The notes beneath the pieces are model-generated. The model ran no database searches and had not been told where the DNA came from. It saw only the letters and a program-made list of their open reading frames with translations. DNA of 64,000 nt from Trichopria drosophilae (lineage: Eukaryota; Arthropoda; Insecta; Hymenoptera; Diapriidae). The position numbers and the translations under genes were made by a program. How positions within the stretch are numbered: position 1 is the stretch's first letter; each line of letters opens with the position of its first letter. Positions 22,481 through 32,456 of the stretch are shown one piece after another. The stretch is from contig CM059584.1 in assembly GCA_030407085.1 (NCBI GenBank), positions 91,830,501 through 91,894,500 of the forward strand, written 5' to 3'.

Positions 22481-23570
22481 GTACTTTTCATTTTATACAA
22501 TTGCACAAGAATTTGCATCAGTCGTTAAGAATTTCATTAAGCGGACAAAAAAATCATATTATGGGTTAATTTTAATTAACAAATTTGATATTTTATTATT
22601 TTAATACTTATGTTTCTCGAAATTTTTAATTGAATATCAATAATTGAATTATTAAGAAATTCCAACGTGCTATATGAAACTTTTACTGCTTCTTCCTAGT
22701 TCTAGAATAGTATAACACAATTATTTTCTTCCAGATTATTAATAAGAGAAAAATCCATGGTAGAAGAATTTTGCAGTTCAAAAGTTAAAACGTTCTAATA
22801 CTTTTTAATTATTTGGTTTGTCGCAAGGACATCCATTTTTACCCGCTAAGCAATTCGTGTGGTATTTTGAAAATCCACTTTGGCTGTTGAAATCATATTT
22901 CAGGTTGGTCATTCGATCGTTTTATTAATGACACTTTGATGCTTGAAAACACAAACGCGCGAGGCATCTCACCGGTCTCCCCGCTATGCTCATTTTCATG
23001 GTGTTCTTTCACGACGTTCGCCGATAATGCGACTGTTCGAATTTCTTTCCGACATTCAAGAATCTCAAACTCCCATTGGTTGATTTCAATGCTGGATAAT
23101 TTGAAAATTCTACTTTCTCCGACATTTTTTCAGAGGAAAATGTTGCTCAGAATCAAGTATCTACTGTTCACGGTTCGGTAGGGGTCGGAAGATCACCCTG
23201 CAGATCTATGTAACACTATTAAAGACGCAAACATGCTGCTAAATAATCGAAAATTGACATTGAAATCAAAACAAAAAGAAATAATAAAATAAAATTTAAT
23301 TATTTAGTTATTGATCTAATAATGCATTACGATATATTTGTACTCGGGATGCTTACTTTGTTAACTATTTACATTATGAATGGAATTCGGCGAAGTGTTA
23401 TTTTATTATTAACCGATGTCATTTTCACAACCGTGTAGACCGTTAGTTCTCTCGTAACCTTTGTAAAAGAAACTTGTCCTATAAAATAAAAGATTTGTAC
23501 AGTCAGTGTGGTGTATTTAATTCAACCCATCCTATATTTTGAATAATCGGTGATCTAGTAGAAGTCCTTC
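22480..23570. other. no gene seen; AT-rich spacer
   Basis: Only short frames without motifs. I see no repeat pair or RNA gene. Confidence 0.4.
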
Positions 23571-23576
23571 AAAGAT

Positions 23577-24602
23577 ATGATGAAATGTGTCTTTCAAATA
23601 CCCAAAATTACAGAACAAATTTTCTACACGAAAAAAAATCAGTATCAGGGTGATGATGAGAAAATAGGTCTAGGAAATTATTATATTGACCCCGAAGATC
23701 TAAAGATAGTCGGAAAAAGAGAGGAACATTTGAAATATTTAATAACAAAAAGTTGTATAGTGAACCACAGAAATATGAAAACCCACATCAAAATTGGCGA
23801 TCGACAGGTACAGCACGGCAAAATAGTACACATAGAAATAATATGAATACATTAGATATTGATGAAAACGGACATGAGGAAAACATGAGTCAGAATATTT
23901 TACAAAAAAAATAAAGAATCGAAAAGAATCGACATGGAAAAACAATCTTACGGAAGGAATGGCGATTTTTGAAGGATAACAAAGCGTTCTGCAGAAATTA
24001 TGGCAATCTTCGAAAATCCTCGTGACGTTATAACACAGACAGGTTTGCTTGAGTGTAAAAAAATAAAAACTAAGTGTTGAGAAACTGATATATGCATGGA
24101 GGGCATTTCTATACACGCTCTGTGGGATATAAGCAGATTCTACGCTTATGTTGCTACAGGAGTCAGATCGACAAACTTAAAGCTACAAATCAATGCACAT
24201 ACTAAAATTGAGGTTATAGAAATTGATTGATCTTATGCGGTAATACCAGAGTTAATAAAAAATTGCATTTTAGGCATAAATGCCCTAAGGGAGTTAAAGA
24301 TAGATATAGAGAATGGGATAATACAAGCTAAAAGAGAAGGAACTCTTCAAATAGTAAATACCCTAAAAAATTAAACGGAACTAAATGAAGAAAATCTAAA
24401 TTATATTACAAACATGCAGGAGACCAAAGAGATATTCATGTACCCTGATGCAGGAAGAGTTGAAGAAAAAGATTTCCAAGACACTAAGGTGGACGTTTCA
24501 GATCAAATTCAGAAATCCGAATTTTTTAATGAACACCAGAAACTATTAACAGTATTTCTAAAATATCAAAAATTACATCGAAAAATGGAAAAATTTGAAT
24601 AA
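23577..24602 (+). pseudogene. retroelement remnant (gag/protease-like)
   Basis: Frame 23577-23846 is a basic, Lys/Ile-rich stretch of unknown kind. Around 24150-24350 the reading GVRSTNLKLQINAHTKIEV and KNCILGINALRELKIDIENG resembles the second half of a Ty3-type aspartic protease (ILG.D.L flap-to-end region), with one stop in between. Frame 24414-24602 is acidic and may be the linker to RT. No RT follows. I cannot place the family further. Confidence 0.42.
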
Positions 24603-24609
24603 TGAATGT

Positions 24610-26560
24610 CAGAGAAATCAGAAACAATTGTGAGGATTGTTAGGGATCGTAAACGGTTACAGTGGATTGGTATTTGTGGAAGCTAATAAACTACGGCGAT
24701 TACTTGCACTGCTGAAAATAGGGAAACCCTTGGTAATGGACCGGTAGACATTTACCGGCTTTCGAAGAATTAAGGCACGCGTTTATCATTATATTTTTGT
24801 TATTAGCATTGATTTAAAATTGGAATTTGTTAGCTTAAAGTTTGCTCTTGTTATTCTATTTGTAAGAATTTATGTTCTCTCGTGCTGCCCATTCATTCCG
24901 GGACTTTATTTCAGAACAAAGCATTGGGTTGGTCAGAAATTGCTACAAACAGCCCGATTTCCTGGGAGGGGGGGGGGGCTATGTCACGGCAATAACTCCG
25001 AGCTAAAATTAGCGAAGGACTAGTCCGCTTAAAAGATTCAACAATAATGGACCACATTAAAAAGGGGAGTTATTCTCCAAATGTCTAATTATCAATTTTC
25101 GTGATCGACTCGACCGGTAAATACCTTGTCCACTCGTATCAAAATAAATAACAAATAAGAGCCATTTAAATTAAATTGCAGAATCATTACACGCATATGG
25201 TTGTAAATCAAGCGGTGCACCACGCACAGAATTAAATAAATAGACGGCGAGAAACCGTATTGCATTGTATACATTGAAATTATATCAATAAAGTATACCT
25301 GTCTCACCTTATCTCTCTCAAGTCGCTTCCTTTACTTACCTTGTAAGTTACAATATGTTTCTCATGCATGTAAGCTTTAACAAGCTGTATTTGCAACTCC
25401 ATAATATTGTATATAATAATACTTAATATTAAATTTTTCTCTAAAATAGGATTTTTGAAAAAAATACTTTTTGTTGAGCAATGAAGAGAAATCAATGGGA
25501 TGATTAATTCTTTTTTCGGTATGTGATCAATTTCTATAGCAAAAATTAAAAACATATGGGGCATTTCGCATACAAAGAGTCACTTTTTTTAGCACATTTT
25601 TACATTTTTATAATCATCCCATATTACCATACTCCCATTAACACGAGCAATAAAAAAAATTTGCAAACATAGAGTTAACAGTTTTTTTTTCAAGGTGTTC
25701 TGTTGAAACTGTATATTTTTAATTCTACGATGCCTATCTTCTTCAAAAATCGTTTTTACACTTTCATTTTTTATTTTAACATGTTGGACCGGTCGATAGG
25801 AGGTTCAAAGAATCCTAGATCATCTTATTTTCTTGAAAAATTATGATATTGAGAAAAATATGGGACGAGAAGTTTTAAAATACTCAAATTTGATTTAAGA
25901 AGAGTTGTCGGGAAAGAAGACCTCTGAATATCCTGTAGATACATGTACTTTACTTTCGGCCTGCAAAGTTTAACTGGCCGTATTTCTTCGATAATGACTT
26001 CGTCAATATTTATCGTATAGAAACGATTTTAAATCAACACTGTTTCATTCATAAAGACAAGATTGAGATCAATGCAGAATTTGAGTAAAACTGGGTACTG
26101 CAACACTCATTCATGAATGAACGAAAGATATATCAAAATATTAACCAATTAGCATACAATTAGTATGCATCCTAGGCATACATCGTGTATTCTAAGTGTG
26201 TATATGTGTGTGTTGATTTTAATTTATAAATTTGTTCGTTTTATTTTTTAGCAATTTTTTAATTGTATATTGACACATTGTATGTGTGTTATTTTATTAT
26301 TTAGTTTCTTGTATATATTTTGTATATTTTTTATTTAATAGAAGCCCCTGAAGAGGACCTCCAAGATAGGTCAAAACATTGGGCTGGAGGAAATTGTTTT
26401 TTTCCCTGTTAGAACTGTGTTGGCCATTTTTAAGAAACCTTACTTACCTAATTTTAAATTACAGTTCATTGACTACAAAAATCACTTTATTATACATCTT
26501 AGGCACACATATTTCACTATTTATTTGAAAGTGAATTCTTTTACATATGACCTATACAAA
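24610..26560. other. no gene seen; AT-rich intron part
   Basis: AT-rich with short motif-free frames on both strands. A GC-balanced patch at about 26341-26395 (CCCCTGAAGAGGACCTCC, GGTCAAAACATTGGGC) looks like the conserved end of an unidentified repeat. Confidence 0.35.
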
Positions 26561-26575
26561 ATAGTGTTTGCTTAC

Positions 26576-27052
26576 CTGTTGAGTCCCATTGTATTGAACA
26601 TTTTGACTTTGAGATTGCTGGGATTGAGGCGGCATTGTGCTTTGTAAAATAGCACTGCGGTACGAAGGTGAAGTCTCTTGTTGAGGCTGAAAGGGTTGCT
26701 GATAGGTGTGTGTATGAGGATAACTCTCTTGGTACTGATTTGTGAAAGTATTCTGCATTTGGTGCATTTTTTGAGGCTGCTGAATGATTTGACACTGATT
26801 ATTTGCCAAGCCGACAATGGATTGTGATTGTTGATATTGACATTGTTTTGATTGAAGAGCAGGATGAGAATGACTACTGTGCACTGCAGAATTTTGTTCA
26901 TTATAGTGATATTGTGGGCCGTTTGGTGTTATGGAAGGACATCCTGGTATTGTCGGTGTCGGCGGAAATGTCGAACCAGAGAACTGCTTTGAAACGTGAT
27001 AATATATTTTATCAAAATTAGTAACATTCATGTTAGCGCAGCTGGCGCCCAT
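26576..27052 (-). CDS. host gene, first coding exon (Gln/His/Ser-rich)
   Basis: ATG at 27052-27050 has a good context (A at -3, G at +4) and an in-frame stop a few codons upstream, so it is a plausible translation start. The exon gives 159 residues: a short N-terminus MGASCANMNVTNFDKIYY, then Gln, His, Ser, Asn and Pro-rich sequence with QQSQS, QQPQK and PPQSQQSQSQ tracts. It closes exactly at a codon end at CAACAG|GTAAGC (last exon base 26576), a strong donor. Phase 0 matches exon 673-964. The protein is not identified. Such composition is common in nuclear regulators, which is inference only. Confidence 0.72.
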
Positions 27053-27700
27053 ATTTATTGATATTAATTATTTATACTACACTTAAGATATTATATTAAT
27101 ATTCTTCGAATAATTTGCTATGTCTCCCATTGCACACAATTGCTACTAAAGTTAATGTAACATATTTGCATATTTCCGTATTTATTATTACCTGCAACTT
27201 TTATTTAAATCAAAACATAATTTTTGTATAAAACTTTACAGGTGCAGATTCCGTCAAATTTAAACAATTATCTTGAAAATTTTCAATATTTTCTAAATCC
27301 AATATTTTAAAAATTATACGTATTTGAATTTGGTACGTTTAAGACGTAAAAGTTCCAGAAATAAACGACAGAAATGTTCAAATTCAAGTATTTTTATACC
27401 TAGTGCAAATATCTCATTTTTTCGTTCGTATTATATATTCTTAGAAACTTCAATAAAACATCTGTAAAGATCGCTAAATTAACAAAATGGCAGCTATTTT
27501 TGTATAAAAAACATATTTGATTTAGTCAATCACCCCGCCATTTTCTTTCCGTAATTTTTTTGTACAAGTTCGTGGGTATATTAAGAATATATTCCATGTT
27601 ATGAATTTGGGGTCTCGTTGATTACAAACCGTGGGGAATTTTTTTTCTGTGTCCTTTTAACGCTTAGATGTACATGTATGTGGACAAACGGACCGAATTC
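27053..27700. other. upstream of host start codon; no promoter element assigned
   Basis: AT-rich sequence that would hold the 5' UTR, an upstream intron or the promoter of the minus-strand host gene. I see no convincing TATA-initiator pair. Confidence 0.35.
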
Positions 27701-27859
27701 ATTTTAAGAGTTTTATGCAAATTTATTTGCAAATTTTGAATTTTGCATTCTTTAATAGAATTAAAAAAAGGACGTGGTTTTTATATAAAAGTGACCGAAT
27801 ACTCACTTTAGTGTCGAGTACTCCCAGAAGCGACAATTATGTTTTTACAAAAAGTGCTA

Positions 27860-28300
27860 AATGTCCAAGAGCTGATGGTAGATCAGTATCATATCTTTGC
27901 ATATTGGGAATTACGTGAATACTGAAGAAGTCAGAGGCATTTCATATCAACTACTTTTGCTGTTTGATTTTCCAGAAAACTGGTCACAAATAAATAAGCA
28001 AGATATTCAAGGTGGGTATTGGAACACTAAACAAATTTCTATCTTTACAGAAGTTTGCTAATATGGAAAAGAAGCAAAAATTTACAGTTGCATGTGATGA
28101 TACCAGTGGTGACTCTGCCCACGCTATAATAGCAACTGATTTAATAATACAAATTTTGAAAACAGAGTAATGGAATTTTCATCTGATCGGTAAAGTAATT
28201 TACATATCTGGCTGTTCTTCTGTCCATTTCAATAATCGGTTTCAGTTCTTCAACTTGTCAAAATCTTGCAACAAAGAATGGAAAAGCCGAGACTTTTGTC
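27860..28300 (+). pseudogene. second fragment of the unrecognised transposon-like family
   Basis: Frames here read FDFPENWSQINKQDIQGGYW, NTKQISIFTEVC and, after a shift, KKQKFTVACDDTSGDSAHA. I read this as the central catalytic-like part of the protein family whose N-terminal half lies at 18353-19660, but the two pieces do not overlap, so this rests on recalled family resemblance, not on alignment. Several stops and frameshifts. It lies outside the big intron, 8 kb from the first fragment. Confidence 0.42.
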
Positions 28301-28329
28301 GCAAGTATAAGTGCAAGAATGTCGAAATA

Positions 28330-28450
28330 TATCGGCTTCGTGGTACAGGCGGTATGCGATTGGCTACGAAGTCGTAGATCGTGAGTTCGATCCCCGGTCA
28401 GGGATCTGATTACAGGTTAGGTATGATTCCGACTATCTGTAAGGCCAATA
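28330..28450 (+). repeat. tRNA-related SINE-like sequence
   Basis: A box-A-like TGGTACAGGCGG and a box-B-like GAGTTCGATCCCC lie about 40 bases apart, the layout of an internal RNA polymerase III promoter. The acceptor and T stems do not pair as in a real tRNA, so a decayed tRNA-derived SINE is likelier than a tRNA gene. Confidence 0.5.
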
Positions 28451-28938
28451 GCCTCGAAGGCAGAAAAGGCCGAAGTATACAAAAAAATTGCTCAAGTGAA
28501 CATCCGGTGATCAAAAGAGCATACGCGTCGATTCGGCCGGAAAACATTTGTCCAATAGTTGATTTTTAAAAATATTTCAAGTTTAAATTTAATTGCTTAA
28601 TCCATATGCAGAATAAAATGGCCTATATTTTTTCCTTTGAACAAAATTTATAGGGTTATTACTTTTCTTAATAAATAAGAAAAACCAAGTTTTTGAAAAT
28701 TAACAATTTTCGATATTTTTCACTTCAACTCGTGGTAACTTTGAGCTCTTCGTTTGACGAGCGAATTTCGAGCTACCGAAAACTTTAAGTGAGAAAGTTG
28801 TTCGTTAAAATACGAAGAAGTTTTTGGAAAGTTTCATAAAAATCGGACTATTAGAAAAAAATTGTTGATGTATAATAGCCTCCAATGAAGGCTGAGAGCT
28901 CGGATTGGTCGAAGGCCAGAGCTTCTACATTTGTGAGT

Positions 28939-29086
28939 ACACCCAACGAATTTAATTCGCACGGGGAAACCCGCAGTCGTCCTTGTTTTTACATACCTTA
29001 ATGTGAGATTACATTTTTATATATCTTAATGTGAGAAACAGAGAAATCCGAGGTAATTCCCCATGCGAATTAAATTCGCTGGGTGT
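28939..29086. repeat. 29-bp inverted repeat, 90-base spacer
   Basis: Arms 28939-28967 and 29058-29086 match with two mismatches (core ACGAATTTAATTCGCA against TGCGAATTAAATTCGC). The spacer has TTAATGTGAGA twice. It could be a miniature foldback element. Confidence 0.65.
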
Positions 29087-29392
29087 AGAAGGTAAAAATG
29101 TGAGGTGGGGATCTCCGACATAAAATGCTCGGAAAACACATGCAAACTCTATTTCCTCTTTCCTTTCTATTTCGATTTCATCAGCCTACGAGGGAAGGAA
29201 CATCACCAAAACCTCTAAAGTGAATATATAGTTTTTTTAAATAATTTAAATACAGACCGGATTTCGACAGCGTGAGATTAAAAATAAAGACACGACTCCA
29301 TTTAATTCATTTAACTGAAATGTAGTCAATAATTATCCTTCCAGTTAATTTATTAACTGAGACCCAAAAAAGATGAAATTTAATCATTCCTC

Positions 29393-29540
29393 CGAGTAAT
29401 CGATATCTCTGTGAAGAGAAGATCGATTACTCGTTTTATTTTTTTTACTACTTTTCCTGAGAAATATTAACTGAGAACACGGAAATTTAACAATTCCTTC
29501 GGGTAATCGATTTCTCTGTGAAGAGAAGATCGATTATTCG
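29393..29540. repeat. two tandem hairpins, 107-bp period
   Basis: CGAGTAATCGAT (29393-29404) pairs perfectly with ATCGATTACTCG (29422-29433). A copy 107 bases on (29500-29511 with 29529-29540) pairs with one mismatch. Both loops read CTCTGTGAAGAGA, itself partly self-complementary. A weaker third TTCTCTGTGAAGAA occurs at 29575. Confidence 0.7.
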
Positions 29541-29709
29541 TTTTATTTTTTATGATTTTTCCAGTTAATTCAGTTCTCTGTGAAGAAATTTTGAATTGTA
29601 GATGCGTTTATTCTTATAAAATATATATATGTATGTCCTTGTAACTTACAAATGATCAATGTCACGGATGTAATCTGTAAGAATAAAAAATTTTTTGTTA
29701 ATGAAATGG

Positions 29710-30623
29710 TGTTATAACTGCTTTTTGGGTTTTAAAATCAAAACTGTCAGCCGATTAAAACTGAATTTATGTCGTTAAAGTAAAATAAAAACAACGACAT
29801 GAAAATTGTCGGAAAGTCAAGTACTGCGAAGGCAGTTATAAATAGGTCGAACGACTTTTAGTCATTCGCCCGACGGTTTCGTCCGACGTGTAAACAATTG
29901 AATTTTCGAATTACAAGTTGATCGAAACGAACAATCGACGAACCGTTTTTACCCGGAATTGACACGGCACTGACTCAACACAATATAAAATAAAATTATG
30001 GAACAAACAACAACGAAAGGAATATGATATGGAAAGAAACCAATGTCTTGTCGGAATTAACTGTCATGAAAAAGATACTTCAATGACAGCATAGGAAGGC
30101 AATAAAAAAAAAGAAGAAAATATTAATAAAATTCTAATATAAATATTATTATTCCCTATAGTTTCTATATATAAAAATTAACGCGAGAAATATGCCCGTT
30201 ACTCGTGAACTCGACAGACAAAAAGCCAGTACTCATAATAATACGGACGCTCTGTCTCTCTCTGCCCTTTTCGTCGGCGGACACTCTCTCTCGCTTCTTC
30301 GCGGGCTGCAGCCGGTTCGATCGGACGCACGTGGCCGGGAAATTCGGCCGTCACACACACTCCTATACACTCACTAGGTCGACAATATTTTTTTGCGAAG
30401 GAACGCTTTGTCAAACAGTAGTGCCTATAGCGCGAAGGTCAGGTCAGGTCTGACGAGTTTTGCGGGTCCTCGCCGGTGCGCGCCTCGCTTCCTTCACGCC
30501 CCTCGCGGCGAGTTCCACTGAACTCGACCATTGTTTACCTTATTGGTAACAATCAGGCACGAGACATAACGTGATGCCACAGCAATTATAACAACATTTT
30601 CATAAAAAGGCATTCACGTTACA
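29710..30623 (-). repeat. Gypsy-1 3' LTR
   Basis: 914 bases, beginning TGTAACGTGAATG and ending CAGTTATAACA on the minus strand, with TG...CA ends. On the plus strand it carries TATAAATA (29837-29844) followed 24 bases on by TTAGTCATT, which is antisense to the element. Confidence 0.9.
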
Positions 30624-30637
30624 CCCCTCACCCAAGC
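30624..30637 (-). promoter_or_regulatory. Gypsy-1 polypurine tract
   Basis: TTGGGTGAGGGG directly precedes the TGTAACG start of the 3' LTR on the minus strand. This is where plus-strand cDNA priming occurs in LTR elements. Confidence 0.75.
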
Positions 30638-30921
30638 GCTGACTATCCGTCTCGGGTACCAGCTCTTCGAGCAGTTTCCGAGTCTCGGGCATGTTATTAA
30701 GAATAATTAAATAAAAGAAAAACAGGTTGGGTATAGGAGAGGGAAAAGAAGACAAAAAGAAAAACGAAATAACAGGTTAATTCCCTTGATACCCTTCACC
30801 TTTATTAAATAAATGTTTTAATAACTAAATTAATGTATATAATGAATATAATGAGATGAATTTAATGGTCGGACGACTTATGTCCTCCTCTTCCATCTTG
30901 GACGGACGTCTGGGTGCATCC

Positions 30922-31659
30922 TTAGAATCGGCCGCACAATCTGCATTCTTCGGCCCGCCGGAACAGGGGCATCTGGGCCTTTTTAATTTGGCTGGCGGTT
31001 TGATCCCGTGCCACGCTCAAATTGGTCTTGGCGATACCCTGCCTTTCTTTCCACCATTTTAAATCGGCTTGGAAAGCGCGGGGTAATAGGCTCAGCTCCT
31101 CGACTTTTCGGGTGGCGTCCGCCAGTTCGGCTTCTCGTCGAGCCACTCGAGCCATTCCAGCCGTGAGGATTTGTTGGACTCGCCGATCCTGATCCTCCTT
31201 TCTGATTTGCCGTCGTCGACGGAATTGTTGTCGCACTGACAACTCTTCCATGTAGCGGTCTAGGACGTCATTTAGATCCCCCAGGATCTGGCTCACCACC
31301 GTTGGCGCTCGCTTTTCCAGCTGGGCCCTCCACTGGAAAGCCATTTCCTCCTCTCTCTCTAGCTGCTGTTTTCTCTCGCGGAGCGATAGGAGGTGTCGTC
31401 GCAGCGATTGGGCCTCTTGTACGGGGTCTTCGACTGAAGAAATTTCAGCAATACCCCCAGCCGCTTCCTCGAGACCGCCGATTTGGCTTTCCTCCTCTCC
31501 TACTGGAGTTCCAATCGGGTTGATCGGGACATCCTGACTCAAATTTAGGTCATCTGGAGGGTTTCTCCACCACCAGATTTCTTGGAATTCATATTCGGGG
31601 CCTGCGTCTAAGTTTCGGCCGCCTTTTTCTGGAAACCGTATTTTTCGGCCGTCCGACAT
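30922..31659 (-). CDS. Gypsy-1 ORF3, coiled-coil protein in env position
   Basis: I choose ATG 31659 (MSDGRKIRFPEKGG) over the upstream one at 31728 because a textbook acceptor, TTCTTTGGTCCTTTCAG, ends 11 bases before it, which suggests a spliced subgenomic mRNA. The 245 residues comprise an acidic N-terminus with IWWWRNPPDD (about 30-40), a Glu/Arg/Gln-rich probable coiled coil (about 85-200) and a basic tail ending ECRLCGRF. There is no signal peptide, transmembrane segment or furin-like site, so it is not an envelope. A second frame carries on past the stop with APRRPSKMEEEDISRP, so the original C-terminus may be longer. Role unknown; nucleic-acid or Gag association are guesses. Confidence 0.68.
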   Translation of the reverse strand: MSDGRKIRFPEKGGRNLDAGPEYEFQEIWWWRNPPDDLNLSQDVPINPIGTPVGEEESQIGGLEEAAGGIAEISSVEDPVQEAQSLRRHLLSLRERKQQLEREEEMAFQWRAQLEKRAPTVVSQILGDLNDVLDRYMEELSVRQQFRRRRQIRKEDQDRRVQQILTAGMARVARREAELADATRKVEELSLLPRAFQADLKWWKERQGIAKTNLSVARDQTASQIKKAQMPLFRRAEECRLCGRF

Positions 31660-31676
31660 ATTCCAATCACTGAAAG
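31660..31676 (-). promoter_or_regulatory. predicted 3' splice acceptor for ORF3
   Basis: On the minus strand a pyrimidine tract CTTTCTTTGGTCCTTT is followed by CAG at 31672-31670, just before the ORF3 start codon. The matching donor would lie in the leader or early gag and was not determined. Confidence 0.55.
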
Positions 31677-31943
31677 GACCAAAGAAAGAATGCGATATGT
31701 AGGTATGAAATGAGTGATCACATGACAATAAGTGATATTACGCACATATGAAACGAATATTAAATTAAGTTAAAATTAGATAAACGCTAAACTAAATAAG
31801 ATTGTGTACATGCAAACATTTGACACAAGACAAAACAAAATATCGAGAGAATGTGGTCACAGAACCTGGCATACTTCTTGAGACAGGAATACCTGAGACC
31901 TTACTACCAAACTTTAGCGCATTATTATCACTGTACGGAAATT

Positions 31944-32456
31944 TTAACTCCTACTTGTCGCGTGTCTATGTTGAGTCGGTAACACGGGCAGAGTTACGCG
32001 GACGACATTACGTGGTCGACCTCTTTTACGTTCGGGTACGCTATCAGTCGTGACGGACGACCGAACCGGACTCGCGTCAGAAATCGGCGCTTCCGCTATG
32101 TCCGCGTTACTCAACATCGGTTCGCGTTTCTTTTTCAATCTACTCGACGGTCGTCGCTCGACCTTATCGACCCTATGTACTTCAGCCTGAACAGTCAGCT
32201 GGGTACCCTCTAAATCTTCTGGTCCAGACTCAGGGGATGGCTGTGGCTCGAGGTCTTCTTCTTCATCGGGAACGTCTTGATTACGGGTTGTATCCTTCGA
32301 CGAAGTTTCACGTTCTTCATGGAACTTTTTCAATTGACTGACATGAGTTTTAGTGACCTTCTTGCCAGAAGCATTGCGCAACTCGTACACGTTAGACCCT
32401 AGTCGGGCAGCAATAACATACGGTCCGACAAACCGTGGAGCTAACTTGCTTAGCAT
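31944..32456 (-). pseudogene. Gypsy-1 pol C-terminus (integrase GPY/F tail), out of frame
   Basis: This frame begins LSKLAPRFVGPYVIAARLG, the GPY/F module that follows the integrase core, then KTHVSQLKKFHEE and an acidic, then basic tail with RKRGRPRNVVRV, an AT-hook-like GRP motif. The upstream pol frame runs on through the same DNA in another phase after KQAKYYDAK, so a deletion of some codons plus a frame change near 32455 separates the two. The GPY/F module contributes to integrase multimerisation and target choice in related elements. Confidence 0.75.

Larger units (their letters stand above)
965..26575 (-). other. 25.6 kb host intron filled with mobile elements
   Basis: The interval lies between GT donor CAG|GTAAGC (intron starts at 26575, minus strand) and the acceptor TTGCAG ending at 965. 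It contains mariner, foldback, Gypsy, LINE and satellite DNA in both orientations and no further host-like exon that I can see. The intron call rests on phase agreement (0 and 0), strand agreement and similar composition of the flanking exons. No transcript evidence is available here. Confidence 0.58.

Noticed and set aside
28330..28410. tRNA gene
   Set aside because: Box A and box B resemble a pol III promoter, but acceptor and T stems do not pair.
30922..31728. Gypsy-1 ORF3 as an envelope gene (errantivirus)
   Set aside because: No signal peptide, transmembrane segment, glycosylation cluster or cleavage site; the protein is soluble-looking and coiled-coil rich.
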